DNA of 64,000 nucleotides, taken from positions 899,447 through 963,446 of the forward strand of contig NW_006763300.1 in NCBI RefSeq assembly GCF_000218685.1, written 5' to 3'. Within the stretch, counting starts at the first letter, position 1; each line of letters opens with the position of its first letter. The translations under genes and the position numbers were made by a program. Under the pieces are notes generated by a model. It was not told where the DNA came from. It worked only from the letters and a program-made list of their open reading frames with translations, and did not search any database. Below are positions 10,471 through 22,517 of this stretch, piece after piece. The stretch comes from Serpula lacrymans var. lacrymans S7.9 (lineage: Eukaryota; Basidiomycota; Agaricomycetes; Boletales; Serpulaceae).

Positions 10471-12262
10471 GCATGCGCCCACTTGAACAAACATTGAGAC
10501 AACAATTGTTATGCGAGGACTCACTACTTACTTTCACTTGACTTTCACTGAGACTATCACTGACATGCTTTCGAGTTGTCTTCCAGTCTCATGTCGTGCG
10601 TAATGTATCATATTATCACCAGCCTAACTTGCTATCCAAATAACATATCACATACCGGAACTTGAAGCTTGAATATTTCACCCTGCTGTTTTTCTCGAGT
10701 TTTCCTCGTCGCACCCACGACGCCGCGGTCGTTAATATTTATACCATTTAGCTGCAGGGACACACATCGCACGCGCACTTGTGCATTTTGGAAGGTGATT
10801 TTGGTACAAGCGTCGTCTTCTTGTCCTCGTCCTCCGATCGATCCGATTTCATTTCCGGCACCGCAGGTATAGCATTCTTCAAATCCATTCTGCAGGCTCC
10901 AGCTTTCTCAAACTGAACATCCATGACACGGTGTCCCAGGTCCTTTCCTTGCTTTATGCACGTCACGCGACTCGCTTGGGTGAAGCCTGTGCCAATGATA
11001 GATCCTGGACGTGCGACACATATTCTGGATTGCGATAGTAAACCGATATGATAGCCTTCGTTCTCATTTCGGTCACCTAATGGCACAAATCCCGCGCAGA
11101 CTCTCCACAAATCCATCCCCACTTCGCCATTGCAAAACCACCTCAGGCGTAGCTCAGTGCTCAGCGCTCAGCTGCGAGTACAGTTTGCCATTCGGAGCTT
11201 TTCTGGCACACGACTTCTTTGTCTGACACAATGGCTGACACGTTTCCTGGGCAAGGAACAATCTTCTTTCATATCCGCATTTTGAGTCATCGCACACGTT
11301 GCTTGCCTTTCTCAACTCTTCCTTGCATATCGATGATATCTCTAAGCTTGGCGTACGTTATCACATAGCATGACGGACCCTGCGCAATCGTCACGTCATT
11401 CAAATCCCCTGTTTTCTTTGACTTCTCCCGCTCCTTCGCGAATGCATCTCGATACTCCAATGACACTCATCTATAAGCTTTTTCAACTCTGCCTTGCCTG
11501 CTTTAGAGCACGTTTCGCTAGTGCGTTCCGAATTTCGTTCTCAGATGGGCGCAAAGGCGAACACAGCAATGACACGAGCCTAACCTTCTTTTCGTTCATC
11601 ATTCTTCGAATTGTCACAGATTGTGATTGTACACGAGCGTTAGCTTGAGTGTCAAACTGGGCGACTATCAACTCGCCACCATTGACCCACCATCAGGTTA
11701 ACCTCGGACTTGATACGGCCAGCCCCTAAATACTTGGCAAATCACTTCAGGTCAGGAACGGTGTACAAGGTTCATGATCTCCAAACTCTGTCTTTCTGGA
11801 ATGTTGATTAAAGTCTTCCAAAGCTTCTCTTTAGAATCTTATAGTGCTTACACATGCCCGACCAAACGTCAGCTCTCAACCGCCATGACGAACCCAAAAC
11901 AGCATGTATCCCGCGTATGTCGAGAAGGTCTTCATATCGGCCTTACTAGCCATTTGAGTACTATCAAGGAAGCCGTCCTCCCTCGCTATGCCCATAACCC
12001 AGCGAGCCACCCGCGCTTTACGGGCTCTCAGCTTCAGGGGTCTATTTTCTCAATATCAACTTGTTTAGTTCTTTCCCTTGGCTAGCTGACTTACGAATGC
12101 CGTCTGTGCGCTTCTGTAGGACACGTGTAGTGCGTGCATGAATGAAGGGGCATGTCCGCATTATTTTTGACAGGTGCAGAGTAGGTGCGAGATAAATGAC
12201 TGATTATCGATTATCTTACTGACGTTATATTATGTTGCCAGAGCTTTCGTCGTTCACGTGTT
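10471..12262. other. Intergenic, no supported gene
   Basis: Several 60-120-codon ORFs occur on both strands. The longest is on the minus strand near 10748-11122, and charged minus-strand stretches near 11290-11670 could be relics of coding sequence. None shows family similarity or a convincing intron chain. Confidence 0.35.
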
Positions 12263-13150
12263 GTACTGCGATCGATCATCGATTGGGTGTCATACTGAGA
12301 GTAACGAGTTACATTGCGGTTGTGTTATCTGCATGATTTGGTCATGGTTCTTCGATGCAATAACCGAAATAAATACTGGTAGTCCTTCAGTATGTGTACG
12401 TACACGAATACCATAATGCTAAGCTTCTTAATTTTCTCAATTTTAGACTCCAGCATTACTGCACCTCGTATCTTTCCTTCCTTTGTTCATCCTATGTATC
12501 ACCTTCCCACAATCACCTTCGGGTCCCTACCTCGCCATCACTGTAATGGAAACCGCCCTCCTAAAAGGGATTTCTTACTATGGCCATCGTAGGAACAAAA
12601 CGTGGGAAGCCCACGACTTGCTCATAGAGCTGCATTATTGCGATCGATCAGCTTTGCTGGGTGACCCAAGTTTTATTGCAGTTGTAGTATCGGTTCGTCG
12701 CGTGGTGACACTACGCTATGTACGTACCCGAGAACACTGCACAATCAAGCCTTCTCAGTTTTCTCACTTTGGACTCGAGCCCCTTTCGTGCACTTCGCAT
12801 CTTCCATGATATCACCATCCCATCCCATCTCGTCAACAGTAACCGCTCTCCTACGAAAGGGACAAAGCATCATTAAATACGCCGCGCTATGGCACGCCTA
12901 AAAGGCGCAAGGTTTACGACTTGTTCATAGCGCGCGGCCGATCGACGAGTTAATGGCAGCTGTACTGTCCGTTCGTCATGTGGCTCCTGGTTCTTTTGAT
13001 GGGCCACTACCGAAACGGAGGATGGTAGCACTTTTGTGGTGCGTGCGTGTACGTACGCGAGTATACCACTCATGCGAACTGCGGTCAGTTCCTTCTCGGT
13101 TTTAGACCCCTTCCCATTGTTGCGTTTTCATCTATTGTCTCGCCATATCC
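12263..13150 (+). repeat. Three diverged ~325-bp tandem units
   Basis: The anchor TGTACGTAC(A/C/G)CGA recurs at about 12394, 12718 and 13047, spaced 324 and 329 bp. Around each anchor the order is the same: a GCGATCGATC-like block upstream, then a T-rich CTTCTCAGTTTTCTCA-like block, a CATCTTCC/CGTATCTTTCC block, and (units 1 and 2) CCGCCCTCCTAAAAGGGA versus CCGCTCTCCTACGAAAGGGA. Divergence is substantial, so the array is old. It lies upstream of the pyrimidine-rich tracts that follow. Confidence 0.68.
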
Positions 13151-16100
13151 AGCTATATGCTTTCCATTTCCATCCGCATTCTTCGTATTCCATTTTTACC
13201 TTTCCATTTCGCGCGTCTTGCGCCGCCGCCATAATGAGAACGGTGAACGGGTCCCAGGATGTCTCTCCGACAGAAAAAGGGAAGGGGAGAAGGAACGACA
13301 AAGGTTATCTTTTTATCTTTTTGTTGTAGCCCGTGACAAGTCCATCCTGGTCGTGCGAGGCTTTGTTCCTTCCTCGGCAAGCTCAACAACTTCGTTCGAG
13401 CACGCTGAAGCGTGGCATGTGACCGCGCCAGACATAGCCTTACTGCAACCTCATTTTCCTAGCCAACGTCTAACCCCCTCCCCCCCCCCCCCCCCCCAAA
13501 TTGAATTCGAAACCCTTCTTTGCCCCCTTTTCAGTCCCATTTCCTTCTTCTCACAAATCAACGCCCGAAAAAAACAGTGCAGGGCAAATTCGTGAAGAGA
13601 GCCGCCGAGCTTCAATCAGCGCCCATAGCCACGATGAAATCATCATCTTCACAACGATTACGATCAGAATCACGCACGTTCAAAACCAAGAACCAAGAAA
13701 AGACAACATCCCGGGGAGTTTGGACCGTTGAATACCAGTAATACATCAAACGCTCAGACCCCATCAAATTAAAACCACACACCCCCTTCAATGCCATTGT
13801 TTTGCCAAACTCATAACGGACCTGGAAAAACCGAGAGTAGGACCTGTGTGTGCCATTTCTTCGCCTCACGCAACCACAGCCAAATTTCTTGCTGTGAGCG
13901 TAGGGTTTCATAGCGTTCTCACTTTCTTCCTCCCCCCCCTTTCTCCTTCCTTCCTTCCATTCCCCGCCGAAGAGGGTGAGAACATGTGGGGTGGGGCAAC
14001 TTCCCTTCGTACCGAGCCTCCCTTCTAAGTACGCTTTACCATCTCCCCCGTTTCCCCCCCGCTCACCCCTTCTCGGTGATTATCTTTATATGTATCCTCG
14101 CATCTTAACCCCCCATTGCACCGCACCCGCGCGTCTGCGCCTGGTCAGAGTCACGGTCCTCCACATCATGCAACGTTTTTCAGCTCTCATCCGCTCATTC
14201 GTCGCGCTCGCCGATGGCTGATTCTCATACCACCCACACTCCGCCATCCTCGCATCTCCCATGGATGCTTCTTTCGGAGTCGAAAATCTAAACATTCTAA
14301 AATCGACGGGTATAGCCCATTAGGGGGGGGAGGGCACCACATAGCCATAGGGAGTACGAATCCCCCACGCTGCGTCCCGGAACACACAGCCTTGCCTTGG
14401 CAAACGAATCTGACTCTGATGACGAGTTTCACTGATCCATATCTCGGTTTTTTTGCACAGGTTTTGGGAGGAAGGTTATATGTGGGGGACCCCGTTCACT
14501 TGGTTTTGTATCACCAAATCACAGGCAAGTGTAAAGTATCATGTGTTTCTCCAAATGCGCAAAACGCAAAACATCATTCGGCCATGGGATGACGAGGGGC
14601 GTCAACTTGAAGCTCAGAAACGCGCGCCCAAACAGAAAAAGAAAAACGACAAAAAAGCACTCGAATAGAACGACGTTTCGGATAATTACAAAAAGGGATG
14701 TTTACAAGTACTTAAGAGGATGCGTACTATCGTAAAGACACTGATTCACATTATAAATGTATATAGATATATATATAAAACCCCCCACGTTTGATTTCCC
14801 CTCACCATTTTTGGTCTCGTTACTCTTTATCAAAACACTATGAAAGAGAGAGGACGGAAAGATGACTGGGAAATAATGAAGAAAGGAGCCAAGAGAAGAA
14901 GTTGACATTACGAAAAACACTTCAAAAAAGGCTTGAAATTTGAAAGGCTTGAAATGAATGGAGTAGAACAAAGACAGAGTGGAAATGTGCAAAAAAAGTT
15001 AAATTATGTATGCTTAGATCATAACCCCCCGCAAAACAAAAAAAATTCAACAACAACAACAGAAAAGGGTGGCAAGGCGCGATCAAGAACAAGATGAGAC
15101 AGTAAGAGAATTGAGTAGTGAGAGATGACAAACGAAAAATGAGAAACTCGAGTCAGCCAAGACGAAGCAAGAAAGAAATGTGAGAGATTTGACGAGAGGG
15201 GTGCTATTGATAGGTTGATAGGTTGGATGAGGGGGTGGGATAGGCAGGAGGGGTGATGGTGATGGGATGATGGCTCGAGACCAGAAAAGAGTCACATCTG
15301 TCATCGAAACCACCCGTATGGAGAGGGGATCAAAATCGAAGCAAAAAAGCAAAAAGAGAAGAACGAAAAGGGAACGAAAAGGGGGGACTTTGAAGACTTT
15401 GAACAGACACCAGGCGAATAAACGCTCTGAAACAAAAGAATGAAAAAAAATGTACGATACCAAAAAAACGAAAAAGAAAAACGAAAATCAGAGGGACGAA
15501 CGAAAACGAAAAAAAAAAAACAATGTAACAGAAATCGAGAGGAGAAAACAACTAGAAAGATCACTCGATACCTCCACCTGAATAAACGTGGAAAATCAGC
15601 CTCTACACCCACACTCTCGATCAAAACCATCAACCACATACCCAAGCATCACATCCCATCATGACATCATCATCGTCACCCCTCACTCTCCCTCGCAACG
15701 CACCTCAAACCCCACCCTCGCCAGCGCGAAAACTCAAGTGTTCCCGTCTCACCAAATCATACGGTACCAGTACTCTGCGAATCATCCCAGACACTCCAAA
15801 CACCCCAGTCTAGACCTCGCCCGCAAATCAACTCGCACTCCACCCCACTCCACCCTCATATAGAACCTCGCATTTGCAAAAAGGGTCAGAGATGGTTGAT
15901 GTGGGAGTGGCGCGAGGGGGTGCCAGGGGGATCGTATCGTGTAGGGGAGTCGAGACATTCGCGTTCGCGTGCGGTAAGTGGGTGGTGGTGGACGATATCT
16001 TTGGGTGGGTGTGGTGTGGTGTGGAATGACGAGTGGTGAGTGGTGAGTGGGTGGGGGAATGGAAGTTATAAACGATAGGATATGATGATGTGATGATATG

Positions 16101-16756
16101 ACTGATTGATATGACGAATGTATGAGTGTCGAGTGTCGAGTGTAAGGGCGTCGATTTGGAGTTCGGGAGTTACAGAATAGATTCGAGAATGTCGGTGAGG
16201 GTGAGTGGTGAGTGTGGAATACCCCGACACGAAGATACGGACGAGTAGATAAGCAGGACTATAACAGTCGGAGAGTCAAAGTCGAGGGTAGGCGACGGGA
16301 GGTGACGAATGGCGAGTGACGGATGGCAGATACGAAACAGAGGGAACAAGATAGAGGAGAGAACGAGAACGAGAACGAGAGGAAAAAAGAGCACACTAGC
16401 GATACAATGTTTTGCACAAAAAATCACAATAAAATCACGTCCGTCCCATCCATCCATCCGCGTCCGTCCCAGTCCACTTGGCGTCTCCATCCGAGTTGAG
16501 TCGAGGGTAAAGCAAGTCGAGTCGAGTCGGGGAGCGATTCGGGAGGGGGAGGGTATCAAGGGGATATGGGGTATACACCTAAATAAAGAAAATACAACCC
16601 CCTCCCTTCCCCCTCTCCTCCTTGCTTGTAACGAATGACTTCAAGACAGGACGAAGACGACGTGGGGGCAGGGCATATGGGGTGGGGATGGGAGGGAGGG
16701 AGGGAGGGGGACAGAGGGCAGAGAACGGAGAACGGACCAACAGTCAGCCGCCCATT
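13151..16756. other. Low-complexity intergenic region
   Basis: No gene is supported. An 18-base C run lies at 13480-13497, C/T-rich blocks at about 13920-14080, and A/G-rich sequence at about 14800-15560, which is T/C-rich on the minus strand. The ORFs here are dominated by Phe/Ser or Lys/Arg/Glu and reflect composition. The right part probably includes the 3' flank of the minus-strand gene ending at 16757. Confidence 0.5.
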
Positions 16757-19322
16757 TTACGCCAGCGCCAACCCCAACGCCTTCTCCTCCCTTTCCTTCT
16801 CCTTATGCCTACTCACTTTCTCAACCCCAGCTCCAAGCGCCGTCTTTCTCGTTTCCTAAAAACAGACGCGAAACACAAAAGGAAGGGGAAAGAGAACGTC
16901 AGTCAGAAGAGTGTTTAACGATATGAGATCAGAATGAGAAATGAGAAAAGGGGGCGTCGAAAAGGCATTGTGGCCACAGATCAAAGAACCACTACCGCCA
17001 AGTGCCGATAGCGGACAACCCACAAAGCCCACAAAACCCAAAAACGCCAACGAAAAAAGCAACCAAAGAAAAACCACACACCTCCTCATCAACCTCCTCC
17101 TCTTCTTCTTCTTCTTCCTCGTCCTCCTCATCGCGCTCCCCCTCCTCCTCACTCTCGCTCTCACCCCCACTCGAGCCCGACATCGTCGTCGACATCGAGT
17201 GCGAAGTGGACGTCGAGGTGGAGGTGGAGCCTGAGTGCGAGTTCGCCTGGGACACCTCGCTCTCCCTGCTCCCCCTTCTCTCCCTTCCTCTCACTTCGTC
17301 GGCGTCAGCAGCTGCGGCGTCGTCGTTATCGCACGACGAAGCTGCCACGTCCTCGGGACCGGCATCATCCATGACACCCATCACCTCAGACACCAACGGC
17401 GCGTCCTGCCCGCCCTCGCTCACCCCACTCCCAGCACTCCCACCGCTCGCAGCACTGATCGTCCTCACCATCCCCCGCGCACGACTATGACTATGGCTAT
17501 GGCTATGACCGTGTGCGTGGCCGTCACGCCGCGAGTGGGAGTGGTGTCGGCGGTGCGGGGGGAGGGTGACGGCCGTCGTGTAGTGTTCCTGCTCTTGTTC
17601 TAGCTCTTGCTCTTGTGATTTCGCATCGCCATCGACCAGGTCGTGCGACTCGCGCGGGAACTCTACCCCCGCCTCTGCCTCCGCCTTGGGCGAGGAAAGG
17701 GCGGGTGAGATGGATGCGGACGGGGTTTCTTTTTCTTGGACGGGCGACACGACCGCGATGGGGAACTCGATATCCTCGTCAACCGCCTTCACTCTCTCTC
17801 CATCCGCGGCTGGGCCCTCAGGGGTAGACGCCGCAGCCGGTTTGGAGTCATCAGAAGAGTCAGAAGAGCCAAGAGGACTAGAAGAGTCAGAAGAGCTGGG
17901 AGAGTTTGCAGCAGCAGCCGCAGCGCTCTCCCGCTCCTCCCTCTCCCTCTTCTCCTTCTCCTTCTCCCTCATCTCCCTCCTCTTCCTGACCCATCCCATG
18001 CCACTGCCGTCGTCGTCAGCGCCACCGGATGCGCCACTGCCAACGACGCCAAAGCCTACCGCGTCTCCACCATCTGCTTTAGCATCGCCATTGGCACTCA
18101 CATTTGGGTTCACGTCTGCAATGGCGTTGGCATCACGCCTCTTCCTGGCATCACCTTCACTCGGCTTGACGCCAATGACATCGCCCCCCCTCTGGAGGCC
18201 CCTCCACCTGGCACTGGCGTCTCCGCCACTGGCCGCGCCGCCGCCGACGGCACCCATACCGCCATAGCCCCACTCGACAAACTCGGGCTCTGCAGGTACG
18301 TTTGCAAAGGGGTTTGCGTTGTGCTGGTTGGAGGGGTGTCGTCTGTGTCGTTTGAGGCCGTATATGCGACCGTTGAGCATGGGGACGGGGGTCTGTTGGG
18401 GGCGTGGGGAGCGGGGAGGCTGAGTCTGGGTGGATGCACGTTTGTTGGTGGTGCTCTTTTGGGAGGTGGGGGTGGAGGGGGAGGAAGGTAGTTTTGAAGA
18501 GCGGACGGGGGAGGAGGAGGCGGAGGAGGAGGAGAGGGAGGAGGAGGGGAAGGGGGCGCGGCCGCGTGGGCGGTCCGAGGCGAAGGACTGGGCAGAGTAG
18601 GTGCGTGGGAGGGGGACGCCTCACCAACGCCTGGTGGGGTCTGACGAGTTTGAATGACCAGCGGTGGAGAGCGCTGTCCGTGGACTGCCTGGANNNNNNN
18701 NNNNNNNNNNNNNNNNNNNNNNNNNNNNNNNNNNNNNNNNNNNNNNNNNNNNNNNNNNNNNNNNNNNNNNNNNNNNNNNNNNNNNNNNNNNNNCCCCACA
18801 CCCTTGGTGGCTAGGAGATTAGGAAGACCACCGGTGGACACCGCTCCCGTGCACGCCCTCGAGGAGATGCGAAACAAGGGAAGAGGATGTCGCCTTTGGA
18901 CAATTAGGACGTTGGCATTCGGGGGTCCGGTGTGGCTTGGAAGGAGACGGAAGGAGTTGTGGAAGAGGGAGAGGCGTGTCCAGTGTGTCTTTTGGGGGGA
19001 GGTTCTCTGTGCTGGAGGAGGGGGTGGAGGGGGAGTGGGAGTCGGTGGTCGAGGGCGGGGAGGGGTCGAGGGGAGTGAGGAGGGTCGACTTTGAGGGGTC
19101 GAGGGGGAGTGCGACGGGGGGAGAGGTGTAGAGGAGGGAGATGAGGGTGTCGCCGTCGTCGTCGAGGTCGTCGTCCCCGCCGTCGTCGTCGTCGTCGTCG
19201 CCATCGATGTCGCGAGGGTCAGGGAGGGGAGCAAACCTGATTCTGTGTGAGGAGGGGGGGGAGGTGGAGGAGGAGGCGTCGTCTGAGGAGGCGTTGTCGA
19301 GGAGAATGCTGGTTGGGGACAT
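16757..19322 (-). CDS. Low-complexity hypothetical protein, interrupted by assembly gap
   Basis: I do not know its function. The N-terminal exon starts at 19322 (MSPTSILLDNASSDDASSS) and contains RIRFAPLPDPR followed by Asp-rich and Ser/Pro-rich sequence. After the gap the frame reads GVPLPRTYSAQSFASDRPRG, a Ser/Pro tract, then MLNGRIYGLKRHRRHP, NANPFANV and EPEFVEWGYGGMG. A Lys/Glu/Arg/Ala segment, a His/Ser-rich segment near residues coded at 17500-17560, and an acidic tail ending near 17082 follow. An intron 16856-17081 leads to a last exon 16757-16855 (ETRKTALGAGVEKVSRHK...), ending in TAA. Ordered blocks such as FVEWGYGGMG resemble conserved Agaricomycete hypothetical proteins as I remember them; that is recall, not a search. 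Stops flank the gap on both sides (18621-18623 and 18819-18821), so the junction is unreliable. Confidence 0.6.
18694..18793. other. Assembly gap (100 N)
   Basis: Exactly 100 N, the conventional length for a gap of unknown size. It lies inside the minus-strand hypothetical gene, in GC-rich, repetitive sequence that is hard to sequence. Confidence 0.99.
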
Positions 19323-22300
19323 CGTTGACCTTTTCGTCTTCGTCTCGCTCGCTCACCAATAAGAGGAGAATCGGTGTATCACCTTATTATGTAACACCCT
19401 CTCCTCGGGGTCCCTCTCTTCACCCATCGTCAGATCCAGATCCCATCGGGCACTCCCACGCTGCCTTATCGATCACTCCTCCGCTCTTCGCTGCTATCAC
19501 CTCGGCATATCCCGTTCAGGAACGTTTCACGTCGATCCTCACCACCGCGTCTACTCGCCAGCCTATCTAGCCCGTACCACACTCTCACATCCCTGGCACC
19601 ATCTAACCGACTCCCGCCCTGACTCTCCTCTCGCGAGCTACAACTCCGCGACAGTTTGAAAAGGTGAATGAAATCATCCCATCCTTTCTCCCCCCAACTC
19701 GTTCGGTGATTTCTTTCTCATTTCGAAACACGACACTCCTCGCGCTATCGATCGTCTCCTCCCACTCCGTCACATCCAAAACCACCCACCGAAACCCATC
19801 CTTCAACTCTCAATTCTCAAGCTAAGTGAAGAACACTCAACATTCACATTGGCAGATGTGGCTTGCACGACGTGCGACAACCGACACACCAATCTGGCAA
19901 CCCACTCGAACTCGAAATTAGAATCTGAGCTTGAAGCCTGAAGCTTTGACGGACGCATAGAGCGGGTGGGCTCTGTCGCTCAGCACCAAGATACGATCAG
20001 AGCACTGGCACTGGCTGAAAAGGAGTTGATGGGCTAGTTACAGGTACAGTCACAGCTGAAGCCACCTCAGGCCGGCCATGACTCGGAAGTCTCGAGTCCC
20101 TCCAACCCCAACTTCCATGTCTGCTGCAAGCCCCTCACCATCTCGGAAATGTCTGTGTCTGATCCACCCCGGGCTCATCCGCCATGATGAATGATGAATG
20201 ATGGCCGATGTGGCTACGAGTACCTGGTTGTGTTATGGTTATGTTATGGTATACGGTAATGCGGGAGTAGTCACAGTCACTTTTAACGTTGATCTTGTTG
20301 TCGTCCCTATCAATCAGCGTGACTCAGTACTGACCCGCATCTCGCTCGCCGCATCTCTCTCAATGTCATCTCCGTCATCTCATCCCAATGATCGATAACG
20401 ATTCACTGATCCTAGGCCTACAACCACCACAGCCCCAGCGCCCATCTGACTCATCCATGCAAAGTTCTGAATCGGGTGCTCATTCAATGACAGACCCTCA
20501 GGTCCACGTCCACGTCCACACTGACACTGTCGACATACCGCGTACAACCGGCAACACAAGTCACAACCGCCACTGCAGCTAAATCCAGCCTTTCATGATG
20601 GACATCGTCAGTGACAGCATACTCACTCACTGAATGACAGAGTGCATATGACTCAGTTACGCAGGTTCGACCCACTCACCTCGAAGCACTCGGTATCCCC
20701 AAGATCCACGGTTCTAGATCGCAAGTTCAAACCATCGCAGTTTCTCTATAGAACACCACCACCACCGTACCGCCCACACGCCATCGACAATTTCAAATAC
20801 CCAAAACCTATTCGCACCAGAGCCTGAATCTCTCACGCCGTCAACCCGCTCTCTCTCTCCATCCTTCTCTACAAGTACGCGAGTGGCTGACCTTCCGTGT
20901 CGATAAGCAGCGATGCGATGGCGTATATGTATATATATAAAAGTATATGAGAAGCGCTGATAAGCAAACCTGAACTTGAATCTGCTTGATTGGTAAAAAC
21001 CAAACTCGAAAAACCAACACCAAAAACCTTGTCGGTGAATCTCGCGATGGCATTTTCGGCGACGGCGTTTTCCCATGGGACCCACCCTGATCCACACACC
21101 GTATGGCATCGACTCGGGTCGGGACACGCACGTCCTCGCGTTCCCGTCCCTCCCTGCCACTACCAGCGGGGGTGTATACTCGTACCACAGCACCGTCACG
21201 GTACAGCGCTCCACACCTCAGTACTCAGCACTCAGGCTTCACTGACAATCAACGAACCCTCCAAGTCAAGTTCTCCCCAAGCCCATCCCGCAAACCGCGG
21301 GGGGTTCCTCCTTATCCCAGACCCTCATCACTCGGCTCTATCTACACTTTTTAAAAAACTCACTCAACCCGGGAGAGTAGTAGTACTCCAGAATCAAATC
21401 TGTAGTTTACTAAAGAGAGATGCATAAAGAGCTATCGGGTATGAGTAGGGTACGTACGAGTCGACTCCAATTTGAAACCATGCCTGCAGCTCCGTCGAAT
21501 GCGTGCGGCTCCCTGGGCTCACCGGTACTCCATGTTGATACCAAGTTTAAACGTTTATCATCATCGCAATATCGCATTATCGCATCGTTTGATCACGGTC
21601 GGTCGGGTGCGCCACCGGAGGCTTTTCTCGATTCTTGATTATTGAGAATAGGCTGACTGATGAGTATCCACCATCATGCATTGCATCTGAATCCGCATGA
21701 TACAGTACCCTCCCAAGCCAGAGAGAGAGGTCCGCCTCATTCTCACTTCCGTCGTGCTCTCCATGCTGCCGACTGAGCATGCAGAGCATGACGGGAATGA
21801 CGAGAGGCTGCATGACCGCGTTGGCCGATACATACCGTAGGGTAGGCGTCAACCCTGATAACAACCTGATACCTGTCATTAATGTCTGAAAAACGAAGAG
21901 GGGAAGGCGGGAGTGGAAAAAGGAAGGAAAAGGGAAAAGGCGAAAGGCGAAAAAGAAAAGGCTGAATTAAACAACCTCGATAACGAAACGAAAACGAATA
22001 AATAGGATGTATAATCGATGGTTGGATTAGGTCAGCCAGGGAGAGTAGGAGAGTAGGATCGATAAGTAAAAACACAAAGACCGGACTCAGTGCAGAAAGA
22101 TAAGCTGATTCAAACAAGCTGAATCATTCATTCATCCATTCAACCCATAAACTGAATACCCACCTGCCCGGTCAACCTGAGCCCGAACGAGCTGACGCGC
22201 TCATAGCATCGGCTTCGTCAAAGAGTCTCTCGGAGTCCCACTTCAACCTGAAAGTTCTCCTGTCATCACGATCAGCGTCATCCGATGTCGCTGGCTTGGT

Positions 22301-22386
22301 GGTGACAACACAGGTACGCGCGGACGTATACGTACGTTACACTCTCTATACAGCCATGATACGACGACGCGTACTTCTCAGCCGGG

Positions 22387-22517
22387 CCACGGTAAAACGC
22401 GAAAGAAAAAAAAACTTGGCGAGTTCTGGCGAAGTCGCGAAAATTATCTAGAGGCGGTTCCGTAAGTGTTAGAAGGTACGGGAACGTGTTTTTTTTTTTG
22501 TTTACCCGTTTTACCGC
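22387..22517. repeat. Imperfect inverted repeat enclosing A and T runs
   Basis: The left arm CACGGTAAAACGCGAAAG followed by nine A faces a right arm with a long T run followed by GTTTACCCGTTTTACCG. The arms could pair into a stem around about 80 bases. It could be a small non-autonomous element or a chance structure. Confidence 0.4.

Noticed and set aside
10748..11122. Minus-strand ORF of about 120 codons
   Set aside because: No family resemblance, no intron context, and the ORF opens with a non-ATG codon. A length like this is expected by chance in moderately GC-rich DNA.
11290..11670. Charged minus-strand stretches resembling helical coding sequence
   Set aside because: They lie in different frames with intervening stops, and I could not find convincing splice sites joining them. 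At most a gene relic.
15083..15645. Phe/Ser-rich minus-strand ORFs
   Set aside because: They are the direct translation of a T/C-rich low-complexity tract and do not look like a hydrophobic membrane protein of any family.
17002..18491. Long plus-strand ORFs of 162-251 codons opposite the hypothetical gene
   Set aside because: They are antisense shadows of the GC-rich minus-strand coding region. The minus strand has the patterned blocks (MLNGRIYG, FVEWGYGG) and a C-terminal exon.
20641..20745. Possible tRNA suggested by B-box-like GCAGGTTCGACCC and GCAAGTTCAAACC
   Set aside because: No matching A box, acceptor stem or anticodon stem could be folded around either word.
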